A stretch of DNA of 44,983 nucleotides, from the IMG/VR virus record IMGVR_UViG_3300040793_000026, positions 1-44,983 of that record; one strand, given 5' to 3'. The notes beneath the pieces are model-generated. The model saw only the letters and a program-made list of their open reading frames with translations. It had not been told where the DNA came from and made no database searches. This DNA comes from a virus. The translations under genes and the position numbers were made by a program. Position 1 is the first letter of the stretch. Each line of letters opens with the position of its first letter. Positions 38,459 to 44,983 of the stretch are shown here, one piece after another.

Positions 38459-39236
38459 CGACATCAAGGAGTCGCTCCCATGTGGAACGCCCAACAATGC
38501 CGTCATCAACGAGACCTTGCTCGCGCTGAAAGCCTTTGGTGGCGTCGTTTACGATGTCGTCGAACTTCATCAGGTACTCCTTATCGCGGATCGGGAAGAG
38601 GGCGTCTTTGCTAGCACCGTAGCGTACCAGAAGTGCGCGCAAGACGATCACATGCGGATGATGATCGTGCAAACCGATCTGGGCGGCGGCGACCATGATG
38701 TCGACCATTGGGATGTGCGATTTCGGCGGCTCGCCCGGTGCTGCGGCGCCAGTCATGAAGCCAGCGGAATCGAGGCCGAGTTCTTTGCGGTAGTCAATGA
38801 CGGGGCATTCTTTAGCGGAAACTTCGCGGTGCCCGCGAAACTCCATCCTGCCACCGTAGGCACTGTTGATCTCGCCGCAAATCCAGCGAAGCTGGTCAAG
38901 CTGGTTCGGACCGAACTTGCTCAGAGTCAGACCATTCAACGAAATGGCGATAGTACCCTCGTTGTAGCCCGATTGGGATGCCGGGGTTCTCTCCAGGTCA
39001 CGTCCGTATTGAATCTGAACGCCGTCTTTGTACCCATCGCTGGTGATGATCATGTGGTAGCCAATCGCGCTCCAGCCGTTACTATCGACGTGAAGGTTGT
39101 GGCAAGCCTTTGCATCAAACGTTGGGTTATCAGTCGCGGTACAGTGGATGAACACGGTGTTCACGTCCCGCTTCGGCTTGATGAATTCGGTCACTACCCG
39201 CCCGAGATTGGGCGTGTAGGAATTAGGTGCCGCCAT
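38448..39236 (-). CDS. Endolysin: N-acetylmuramoyl-L-alanine amidase with C-terminal peptidoglycan-binding domain
   Basis: 262 aa. Amidase_2/T7-lysozyme type: zinc ligands H31 ('VFIHCTAT'), H136 and C144 ('GHREVSAKECP'), with Y60 ('IGYHMI') and K142 as the catalytic pair. Residues about 222-258 form a PG_binding_1 domain ('ATKGFQREQGLVDDGIVGRS'). It cuts the amide between MurNAc and the stem peptide at the end of infection. It lacks a signal peptide, so it needs a holin; no clear holin is seen here. Placement within the structural block, before the head-tail connector genes, is unusual. Confidence 0.9.
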   Translation of the reverse strand: MAAPNSYTPNLGRVVTEFIKPKRDVNTVFIHCTATDNPTFDAKACHNLHVDSNGWSAIGYHMIITSDGYKDGVQIQYGRDLERTPASQSGYNEGTIAISLNGLTLSKFGPNQLDQLRWICGEINSAYGGRMEFRGHREVSAKECPVIDYRKELGLDSAGFMTGAAAPGEPPKSHIPMVDIMVAAAQIGLHDHHPHVIVLRALLVRYGASKDALFPIRDKEYLMKFDDIVNDATKGFQREQGLVDDGIVGRSTWERLLDVGDD

Positions 39237-39269
39237 TATCGTTGTCTCTTGAATAATTGAAAGAATCGC

Positions 39270-39563
39270 TTAAAAGGCGACACGAAAGTTGGTGGGTGGA
39301 GCCGGTTCCTCGTCGACGATGGTGAGGAATACTTGATTACTCACATGTGACTCGCCGACCACGTTGAATGCTTTGACCACGAGCATGTGAACACCCACGC
39401 TCAGCCCGAGGTCGGCGAGTGGTACGCTGCGCTTTGCGGTGTCCATGATGGTCAAGCGCAGCTCGTTGTCGGCGTAGATGCGAAAACCATCGATGTAGGT
39501 TTCGTCAGTGTAATCCCACTCTAGGGCTACGGATGCGTTGGTTACGGTAGATTTTACGTTCAT
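39270..39563 (-). CDS. Fibronectin type III-like protein
   Basis: 97 aa, a single beta-sandwich of FN3 type ('VALEWDYTDETYIDGFRIYA', 'GVHMLVVKAFNVVGESHVSN'), ending with a Pro linker 'EEPAPPTNFRVAF'. Single FN3 proteins in phages decorate heads or fibres and bind carbohydrates weakly. CAGGAGATTTAG precedes the ATG (strong ribosome site). Confidence 0.72.
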   Translation of the reverse strand: MNVKSTVTNASVALEWDYTDETYIDGFRIYADNELRLTIMDTAKRSVPLADLGLSVGVHMLVVKAFNVVGESHVSNQVFLTIVDEEPAPPTNFRVAF

Positions 39564-39774
39564 CTAAATCTCCTGCATTTGTGCCCGCCGCTCGGCGGAC
39601 CATTGTGGGGGCTTTACCAGTCGTGACCGCAGTCAACCTAGACCTGCGGCGTGTAGCACAACACTCCGGCTTGTGCAGCGCAGGATAATGGTAGAAAAAC
39701 GCTTCATGAGATCGTACCTCGTCAGGTAAATGTCGCCAAGCGGGACGGTTAATCGGCAGTATTGCCAAATTCAA
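39505..39774 (-). pseudogene. Possible decayed small gene in the 39564-39770 gap
   Basis: From TTG 39774 one frame reads 'MNLAILPINRPAWRHLPDEV' and on, then becomes basic and unlike protein. Other frames read 'AGVLCYTPQV' (then a stop) and 'LVKPPQWSAERRAQMQEI' ending in a TAG that overlaps the FN3 start (TAGATG). The three pieces together look like one gene of about 70 codons broken by frameshifts. An undamaged but unusual ORF of 89 aa is the alternative. A short hairpin CCGCC/GGCGG lies near 39590. Confidence 0.3.
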
Positions 39775-40358
39775 TCCGGTGCTCTATTGATCAAAACAGC
39801 TATCATAGGGCAGTCTTCGTCAGGGTTTAGATTCGTCGAAGTCTTAGCGTTGGCTACTGGAGCCCACACACCAGGCGGAGGAACAGGAGCATTTGAAGCA
39901 TCTGCTACAGTGGTCTGCCCCAACATGCCTGGGACATTGTCACATCGAGCAATACGCGGCGCACTCGTACCCAGGTCAGCGATAACCATTGCACGAAATC
40001 GAACCGCTGCGTCTAGCAAGACAGGACGTTCTAGTACGAAGTCTGTACGCTGAAAAGACCGGCGAATTAACTTCACCTCAGTTTGTTCTAGAATCGTATT
40101 CCCAGTTGCGTCAGTCAGAATGCCACCGCAGTAACGCACTCCTTCTTCTGTACCGGCGGACAAATCGTCGATCTGCGCCACTATACGATTGACGTAGCAC
40201 CGGTACGGCGTTTCTAACAACCGAATAGCAAACATGTTTTCCAGCGTCCGCATAGTCGTCTGTGGTCCAAGTTCGGCGCCGCCGAGCAGGAATCCGCGAC
40301 CGCCCGTAGACGCATCCACGTCGGTACGAAGCATCGTAGCTTGAAAATAACCTAGCAT
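39771..40358 (-). CDS. Hypothetical protein following the collagen-like fibre
   Basis: 195 aa from ATG 40358 (TAATG overlap with the fibre stop; an in-frame start at 40391 would lie inside the fibre gene). No family is recognised. Beta-rich with 'LEQTEVKLIRRSFQRTDFVL' and a Pro linker near the end ('NAPVPPPGVWAPVAN'). Tight coupling suggests that it is a fibre-associated or attachment protein. Confidence 0.65.
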   Translation of the reverse strand: MLGYFQATMLRTDVDASTGGRGFLLGGAELGPQTTMRTLENMFAIRLLETPYRCYVNRIVAQIDDLSAGTEEGVRYCGGILTDATGNTILEQTEVKLIRRSFQRTDFVLERPVLLDAAVRFRAMVIADLGTSAPRIARCDNVPGMLGQTTVADASNAPVPPPGVWAPVANAKTSTNLNPDEDCPMIAVLINRAPD

Positions 40359-43300
40359 TACAATTCTCGCGCCGGGTACATGAGGAGCCACTCCAGTTCA
40401 ACAACATCCCAAATAGCGGTGACGATGTTGCGCCGACCAGGATCAATGTTGAACGGTGGTGGGTCGCCAGTCGGTGTCATCCAGACTGCGTTGCCGGTGA
40501 TCGTGGTGGCAAAGTTGTTCGGTACCACGATCACCACAAGAGACACACCGGCGTCCGTGTCGGTCGGGTCCGGTAGAATCACGTTAACGGCATCAGCCTG
40601 GCTAATACGATATTGCAGGGCAACATCCAGATCGATAGTCACATCGCCAGTAGCGTCAACAATAGAGACGACGGTCTCAACGCCGACCCCGCCCCCACCG
40701 CCCGTGCCGTCCGCGCCTTTCTGGGCCAGAATCTCCCACTCGGTTGCGCCGTCTTCCGGCTCGTTTCCGCCCGCTGCCCCAGTGTTGGCGACAATGCAAG
40801 TCCAAGAAGACCCGTTATGTGACACAACATCGTTGACCTCATAGACGACTGACGTTGCCCACGCACCACGCCACACAAGTCCTGGAGAGCCAGCCGGTCC
40901 AGTCGGGCCGACCCCGCCTTGCGGGCCACGGAATGGTCCAATATTGATCCACGCCGTACCGTTCCACGAGAGCCCGTCGCCTTCATTGGCGTTGCCATCC
41001 GTAACACTGACGATCCAGAGGTCACCTAGGTCTGCATCAACTATGGCAGTGATGTTGTCGTAGGTGTCCGTGCCTTTCAGGGTGATGCTCGCGCCATCAT
41101 CGCCATCGGCACCGGCTGGACCAGCAGACCCCGGATCACCCTGTGGGATGGTGAAATCAAAGACTGCCGCTGCACTGGTACCGCTGTTCGACACTGCCGC
41201 ATCGGTGCCTGCGGCGCCCGTGGTGGTCGTGCCCGCCGTAATCGTTGCGGCAGTACCAGCTGGACCGACTGGTCCAGCAGGACCACGTACAGGGCCAACA
41301 TTTATCCACGCAGTCCCGTTCCAAGAGATACCGTCTCCTAGCAAGACAGAGTCACCTGGGCTATCTTCACTTGCGAGCCATAGGTCGCCGGTATTGGCGT
41401 CCGTGATCGCAATGATGTTGGCGTAGGTGTCCGAGCCTTTAAGGGTTACGCGAGGTCCAGTTGGACCTTCTGGACCTTCTGGACCTTCTGGGCCACGGAT
41501 CGGTCCGACGTTGTTCCACTGCGCACCGTCCCACACCAAACCGTCACCAGCTAAAGCGTCCGGCGGGCTATCTACGCTGACGATCCACATATCACCAACC
41601 GCCGGGTCAGCGGTAGCAATGATGTTCGCATAGGTGTCCGTGCCTACGATTGTCACACCTGAGCCGGCGTCACCCTTATCACCTTTCGCACCCGTGTTGC
41701 CGCGCGGAATCGTGAAGTTGAAGACTGCCGCCGCGCTGGTGCCGCTATTCGCTACCGCCGCATCGCTACCGGCGGCGCCTGTCGTGGTCGTGCCTACCGC
41801 GATCGTCGCTGCGCTACCAGCAGGTCCAGCATCACCTTGGTCGCCTTTAACACCCGCGTCACCTGTGTCGCCCTTATCGCCGCGAGGTATGGTGAAGTCG
41901 AAAACTGCCGCCGCGCTGGTGCCACTGTTGGATACCGCTGCATCGCTTCCTGCAATGCCTGTGGTAGTAGTGCCCGCTGTGATCGTTGCCGCCGCACCTT
42001 CGGCGCCTTCGGGACCTTCAGGACCTTCCGGACCTTCCGGACCTTCCGGACCTTCCGGTCCAGTCTGCCCATCATCACCAGGATCGCCTTTTGCGCCAAC
42101 AGCTCCACGTGGGATTACGAAATTGAAGACGGCGGATGTAGAGGTTCCCGCATTCGTGACCGCTGCATCACTGCCGGGTGACCCCGTTGTGGTTGTCCCT
42201 ACTACAATGGTGGCGGCTGTTCCGTCAGACCCGTCAGACCCGTCAGCACCGTCAGCACCAGCAGGACCGGCAGGACCACGTACAGGGCCAACGTTTATCC
42301 ACGCAGTGCCGTTCCAGGAGATACCATCTCCTAGCAACACAGAATCACCAGGGCTATCCTCGCTGGCGAGCCACAGGTCGCCCGTATTGGCGTCCGTGAT
42401 CGCAATGATGTTGGCATAGGTGTCCGAACCTTTAAGAGTTACGCGAGGTCCAGTTGGACCTTCTGGACCTTTTGGACCTTCTGGTCCACGGATCGGTCCA
42501 ACGTTGTTCCACTGCGCACCGTCCCACACGATACCGTCACCCTCCATCGCGTCTGGCGGGCTGTCTGCGCTGACGATCCACATGTCACCAACGGTCGGGT
42601 CTACTACAGCGATGATGTTATCGTAGGTGTCTGTTCCTACGATCGTCACGCCGGAACCAGCATCGCCCTTGTCGCCTTTCGCACCGGTATTACCGCGAGG
42701 GATCGTGAAGTTAAAGACTGCAGCCGCACTGGTGCCACTATTCGAGACAGCTGCATCGCTACCAGCGGCGCCTGTCGTGGTCGTGCCTACCGTGATAGTC
42801 GCTGCGCTACCAGCAGGTCCAGCGTCGCCATCATCGCCCTTGTCACCCGTCTGCCCGCGAGGAATTGTAAAATTGAAGACGGCGGCGGAACTTGTGCCGC
42901 TATTGGTAACGGACGCATCAGACCCCGCGATACCCGTGTTTGTATTGCCAACCGCGATCGTAGCCGCCGTGCCGGTATCGCCTTTAACACCGGCGGCGCC
43001 GTCATCTCCACGAGGAATAGTGAAGTCGAAGACCGCCGCCGCGCTGGTGCCACTGTTCGAGACAGCTGCATCGCTACCAGCCGCGCCTGTAACGGTGGTG
43101 CCTACCGCGATCGTTGCAGCCACGCCAGCAGGGCCTTCTGGACCCTCTGGACCCTCTGGACCCTCTGGACCCTCTGGACCCTCTGGACCCTCTGAGCCTT
43201 CTGGTCCTATTGGTCCCTCCGGACCGCGAATAGGTCCGACGTTGTTCCACTGCGCCCCATCCCAGACCAGTCCGTCTCCCTCCAGCGCGTCCGGTGGGCT

Positions 43301-44371
43301 GTCTGCGCTAACTATCCACATGTCGCCTGGGTTCGCATCGCCGATTGCGATGATATTGGTGTAGGTATCCGTACCGATGATAGTGACACCAGAACCAGGG
43401 TCGCCCTTGTCACCACGAGGAATCGTAAAATCGAAGACAGCCGCAGCAGACGTACCGCTATTGGTGACGGCAGCGTCAGTGCCAGGGAGTCCTGTCGTGG
43501 TCGTACCTGCCGTGATCGTAGCAGCAGCACCGGGATCGCCTGGATCTCCCTTCGCGCCAGTGTTGCCCCGAGGAATCGTAAAGTCGAAAACCGCTGCTGA
43601 GCTGGTACCACTATTGGTGACGTCGGCATCGCTACCAGCGGCGCCTGTCGTGGTCGTGCCTGCTGTGATCGTTGCAGCCGCGCCAGCCGGGCCTTCCGGT
43701 CCTTCCGGACCAGGAGTACCAGCACCGCCGCCCGCTGCTGGGATGAAGACTGCGCCATCCCAAATGAGCAGCGTGTTTGCGGTGAGATCGCCACTGATGC
43801 CTACCGCTGCCCAAGATGGATCGGCGAGTCCGTCCGTGTCGACAAACCAAAACTCGCCGTCGGTGGACTCGGTTATGGCGAAGGGTTGCGTGACATCTAC
43901 TCGCCCGCGATAAGTAGCTGGCATGAAAGCGAGGAACGCCGGGTCCAACCTGCCGTTCTGGTCGATCTGTTGCAGAGTGACCCACGTGCTGTCAACGTAG
44001 ACGTTCAACCAGATGTTGGCGTCCGGCGGGAACGTCTGAATCCAAAAGCGTCCGTTGCAAACGGTCGGAGGGGCAACCTCGCCTACTGCGGTTTCACAAC
44101 CGGTCGTGCCAGCACTACCACTCAGTCCAGTCTTGATAAGTACAAACTTTGTGCCTTCCCAGAACAGCACGTCATCGATTGCGATGTTGCCAGCGACACC
44201 TACCGCCGCCCAAGACGCATCCGCCAATCCGGACACAGCTACAAGCCATGACTCACCTTGCGTGTTCCCACCCTCCGGCTCGACGTAGGGCACCGTCACG
44301 TCGATGCGCCCGCGATAGCACCCGCAGAAGGCTTCGGTAAGTGAAGACGTTGGCTTGTTCAAGATGGTCAT
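40358..44371 (-). CDS. Giant collagen-like repeat tail/virion fibre
   Basis: 1337 aa. N-terminal: two copies of a 'YRGRxDVTxP' to 'ADxSWAAVG' module (residues about 20-210). Main body: nine copies of a roughly 40-residue unit 'AATIxxGTTTTG...FTIPRG', six copies of a second unit 'GTDTYxNIIAxxD...GDxWxxS' to 'WNNVGPIRG', and Gly-x-y collagen-like stretches (mostly GPE, GPA, GDK) between them. C-terminal: a CBM5/12-like part ('VYEVNDVVSHNGSSWTCIV') and a beta-rich cap. Gly-x-y stretches form trimeric rods, so a long trimeric fibre is expected. The repeats are nearly identical at DNA level, which should favour length change by recombination. Confidence 0.85.
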   Translation of the reverse strand: MTILNKPTSSLTEAFCGCYRGRIDVTVPYVEPEGGNTQGESWLVAVSGLADASWAAVGVAGNIAIDDVLFWEGTKFVLIKTGLSGSAGTTGCETAVGEVAPPTVCNGRFWIQTFPPDANIWLNVYVDSTWVTLQQIDQNGRLDPAFLAFMPATYRGRVDVTQPFAITESTDGEFWFVDTDGLADPSWAAVGISGDLTANTLLIWDGAVFIPAAGGGAGTPGPEGPEGPAGAAATITAGTTTTGAAGSDADVTNSGTSSAAVFDFTIPRGNTGAKGDPGDPGAAATITAGTTTTGLPGTDAAVTNSGTSAAAVFDFTIPRGDKGDPGSGVTIIGTDTYTNIIAIGDANPGDMWIVSADSPPDALEGDGLVWDGAQWNNVGPIRGPEGPIGPEGSEGPEGPEGPEGPEGPEGPEGPAGVAATIAVGTTVTGAAGSDAAVSNSGTSAAAVFDFTIPRGDDGAAGVKGDTGTAATIAVGNTNTGIAGSDASVTNSGTSSAAVFNFTIPRGQTGDKGDDGDAGPAGSAATITVGTTTTGAAGSDAAVSNSGTSAAAVFNFTIPRGNTGAKGDKGDAGSGVTIVGTDTYDNIIAVVDPTVGDMWIVSADSPPDAMEGDGIVWDGAQWNNVGPIRGPEGPKGPEGPTGPRVTLKGSDTYANIIAITDANTGDLWLASEDSPGDSVLLGDGISWNGTAWINVGPVRGPAGPAGADGADGSDGSDGTAATIVVGTTTTGSPGSDAAVTNAGTSTSAVFNFVIPRGAVGAKGDPGDDGQTGPEGPEGPEGPEGPEGPEGAEGAAATITAGTTTTGIAGSDAAVSNSGTSAAAVFDFTIPRGDKGDTGDAGVKGDQGDAGPAGSAATIAVGTTTTGAAGSDAAVANSGTSAAAVFNFTIPRGNTGAKGDKGDAGSGVTIVGTDTYANIIATADPAVGDMWIVSVDSPPDALAGDGLVWDGAQWNNVGPIRGPEGPEGPEGPTGPRVTLKGSDTYANIIAITDANTGDLWLASEDSPGDSVLLGDGISWNGTAWINVGPVRGPAGPVGPAGTAATITAGTTTTGAAGTDAAVSNSGTSAAAVFDFTIPQGDPGSAGPAGADGDDGASITLKGTDTYDNITAIVDADLGDLWIVSVTDGNANEGDGLSWNGTAWINIGPFRGPQGGVGPTGPAGSPGLVWRGAWATSVVYEVNDVVSHNGSSWTCIVANTGAAGGNEPEDGATEWEILAQKGADGTGGGGGVGVETVVSIVDATGDVTIDLDVALQYRISQADAVNVILPDPTDTDAGVSLVVIVVPNNFATTITGNAVWMTPTGDPPPFNIDPGRRNIVTAIWDVVELEWLLMYPAREL
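40900..43730 (-). repeat. Tandem repeat array inside the fibre gene
   Basis: About 2.8 kb of near-identical coding modules (nine 'FTIPRG' units and six 'GTDTY/GSDTY' units), plus short runs of a 9-nt repeat coding for Gly-Pro-Glu (for example near 42000-42060 and 43135-43215). The long open frames on the + strand here come from this repeat composition and are not genes. Confidence 0.9.
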
Positions 44372-44388
44372 GTCTGGTTACCGAAGGA

Positions 44389-44983
44389 TTAGTAGATGTC
44401 TAGGATTTCGGTTTCGTTCAAGATCGGCGTAACTGAGTAATCGCCCGTTGCGATGTCGACTTCAGCAATCCCACAGACCGGTTCCGGCACCCATCCGCGT
44501 AGCGGAAGATTGCGTGTGAAGTCATCGTCGTATCGCATCGCGGATAACCCCACAAAAGCAGTGTCGCCGGCTATCAGCAGCCCGCGCGTAAAGCCTGGCA
44601 ACTCTGCGATAAACCCATGCTCCAATGACCGCAAAGCACCGTAGCCCGATTCGCAGAACAACAGGTCATCGCCATAGATGCGCGGTGAGTGTGGCATCGA
44701 TAGACCGCCGAGGATCACCTTTCCCTCCACATCAAATACGACACCACCGTTTTCGGTCTTCTGGCGCCACTCATGCGCTAGACGGCTGTTGGAGACCGCT
44801 GTTACGTAAACCAGCCGGTCGTCTTGAATGGCGGCGCCATTGACGTGCGAGCAGTCCGCATCGAGCTTCGCGTTCTTCCACACTACCATGCCATCATAAA
44901 CGACAGCGTCGCGCGTCGGGTCCGCCCACCACTTGCCTTGGATGTCCCGGCGCGAGTCGTTATCGAAAAAGCGAATATTGACG
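44389..44983 (-). CDS. TIGR03032/DUF4915-like protein, 5' end outside the window
   Basis: Partial: the frame is open to the right edge, and residues before the ATG at 44889 ('RRDIQGKWWADPTRDAVVYD') look coding. 'VILGGLSMPHSPRIYGDDLL', 'AELPGFTRGLL', 'AFVGLSAMRYDDDF' and 'CGIAEVDIATGDYSV' match the C-terminal beta-propeller-like pattern of the TIGR03032 family, found in bacteria near glycan and surface-polysaccharide genes; function is not established. As the first gene seen of the late operon, just before the fibre gene, it may be a virion protein handling surface glycans (inference). Confidence 0.7.
   Translation of the reverse strand, partial: VNIRFFDNDSRRDIQGKWWADPTRDAVVYDGMVVWKNAKLDADCSHVNGAAIQDDRLVYVTAVSNSRLAHEWRQKTENGGVVFDVEGKVILGGLSMPHSPRIYGDDLLFCESGYGALRSLEHGFIAELPGFTRGLLIAGDTAFVGLSAMRYDDDFTRNLPLRGWVPEPVCGIAEVDIATGDYSVTPILNETEILDIY

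Noticed and set aside
42000-43220. Short regular repeats that might suggest a CRISPR array
   Set aside because: The repeats are contiguous 9-nt coding units inside an open frame, with no unique spacers and no cas genes.
41064-43913. Several long + strand open frames (up to 261 aa) in the fibre region
   Set aside because: They are antisense shadows of the Gly-Pro-Glu and Thr/Ala-rich repeat gene; their translations are the matching low-complexity repeats.

Overview
The window is about 45 kb of a tailed double-stranded DNA phage (siphovirus type, long non-contractile tail), not bacterial chromosome. The evidence is a full tail module (tube protein, frameshifted G/GT-type chaperone, tape measure, DUF1833, NlpC/P60, J-like tip), an endolysin, and a phage replication module (DUF2800, DUF2815, family A polymerase, SNF2 helicase, VRR-NUC). 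The host is probably a Gram-negative bacterium: the phage encodes two lipobox lipoproteins and uses sigma70-like promoters. DNA is GC-rich overall. I cannot name the host. No integrase, repressor, terminase, portal or capsid gene is visible; the head genes probably lie beyond the right edge.

Positions 57-21987 are all on the + strand and look like the early/middle region. It opens with a HaeIII-type restriction endonuclease overlapping a Mu Mom-type DNA modification gene. Next come small unknown proteins, a 687-aa protein with a DUF2135-like domain, and an SPFH/band-7 lipoprotein. The replication core follows: a Dda/RecD-like helicase with an N-terminal DUF3820-like domain, an unusually arranged DUF2800 nuclease, a DUF2815 ssDNA-binding protein, a CsrA-like protein and a family A DNA polymerase. 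An HNH endonuclease gene invades the 3' end of the polymerase locus. Nucleotide metabolism (thymidylate synthase, dNMP kinase, MazG-like), VRR-NUC, an SNF2 helicase and several small proteins complete the block. Three intergenic promoters share the block TGACAC-N2-TAGCTA-Y-N2-TAT, and many genes carry an extended Shine-Dalgarno leader, ACCTGAGAGGA. Several intergenic gaps hold strong hairpins, one of them a 72-nt three-way-junction fold.

Positions 21984-44983 are all on the - strand (read right to left) and are the late structural region, meeting the early block tail to tail with a 4-nt overlap. In transcription order: a partial TIGR03032/DUF4915-like gene, a 1337-aa collagen-like repeat fibre, a 206-aa unknown, a possibly decayed small gene, an FN3 protein, an amidase endolysin, a secreted Cys-rich protein, a BspA/DUF285 repeat protein, head-tail connector and adaptor, tail completion protein, tail tube, G/GT chaperones (slippery site CCCAAAC), a 274-aa unknown, tape measure with a lytic transglycosylase domain, minor tail proteins, NlpC/P60 peptidase, J-like tip protein, tail fibre chaperone and a last small unknown.

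The most unusual points are: (1) the endonuclease-Mom pair, which could be a self/non-self discrimination system with no methyltransferase; (2) the HNH insertion that left the displaced polymerase tail fused to the HNH protein; (3) the CsrA-like gene together with a conserved AGAGGA leader; (4) the shared regulatory block; (5) the segment-swapped DUF2800 protein. All functional statements are read from sequence and family knowledge; no database search was run.
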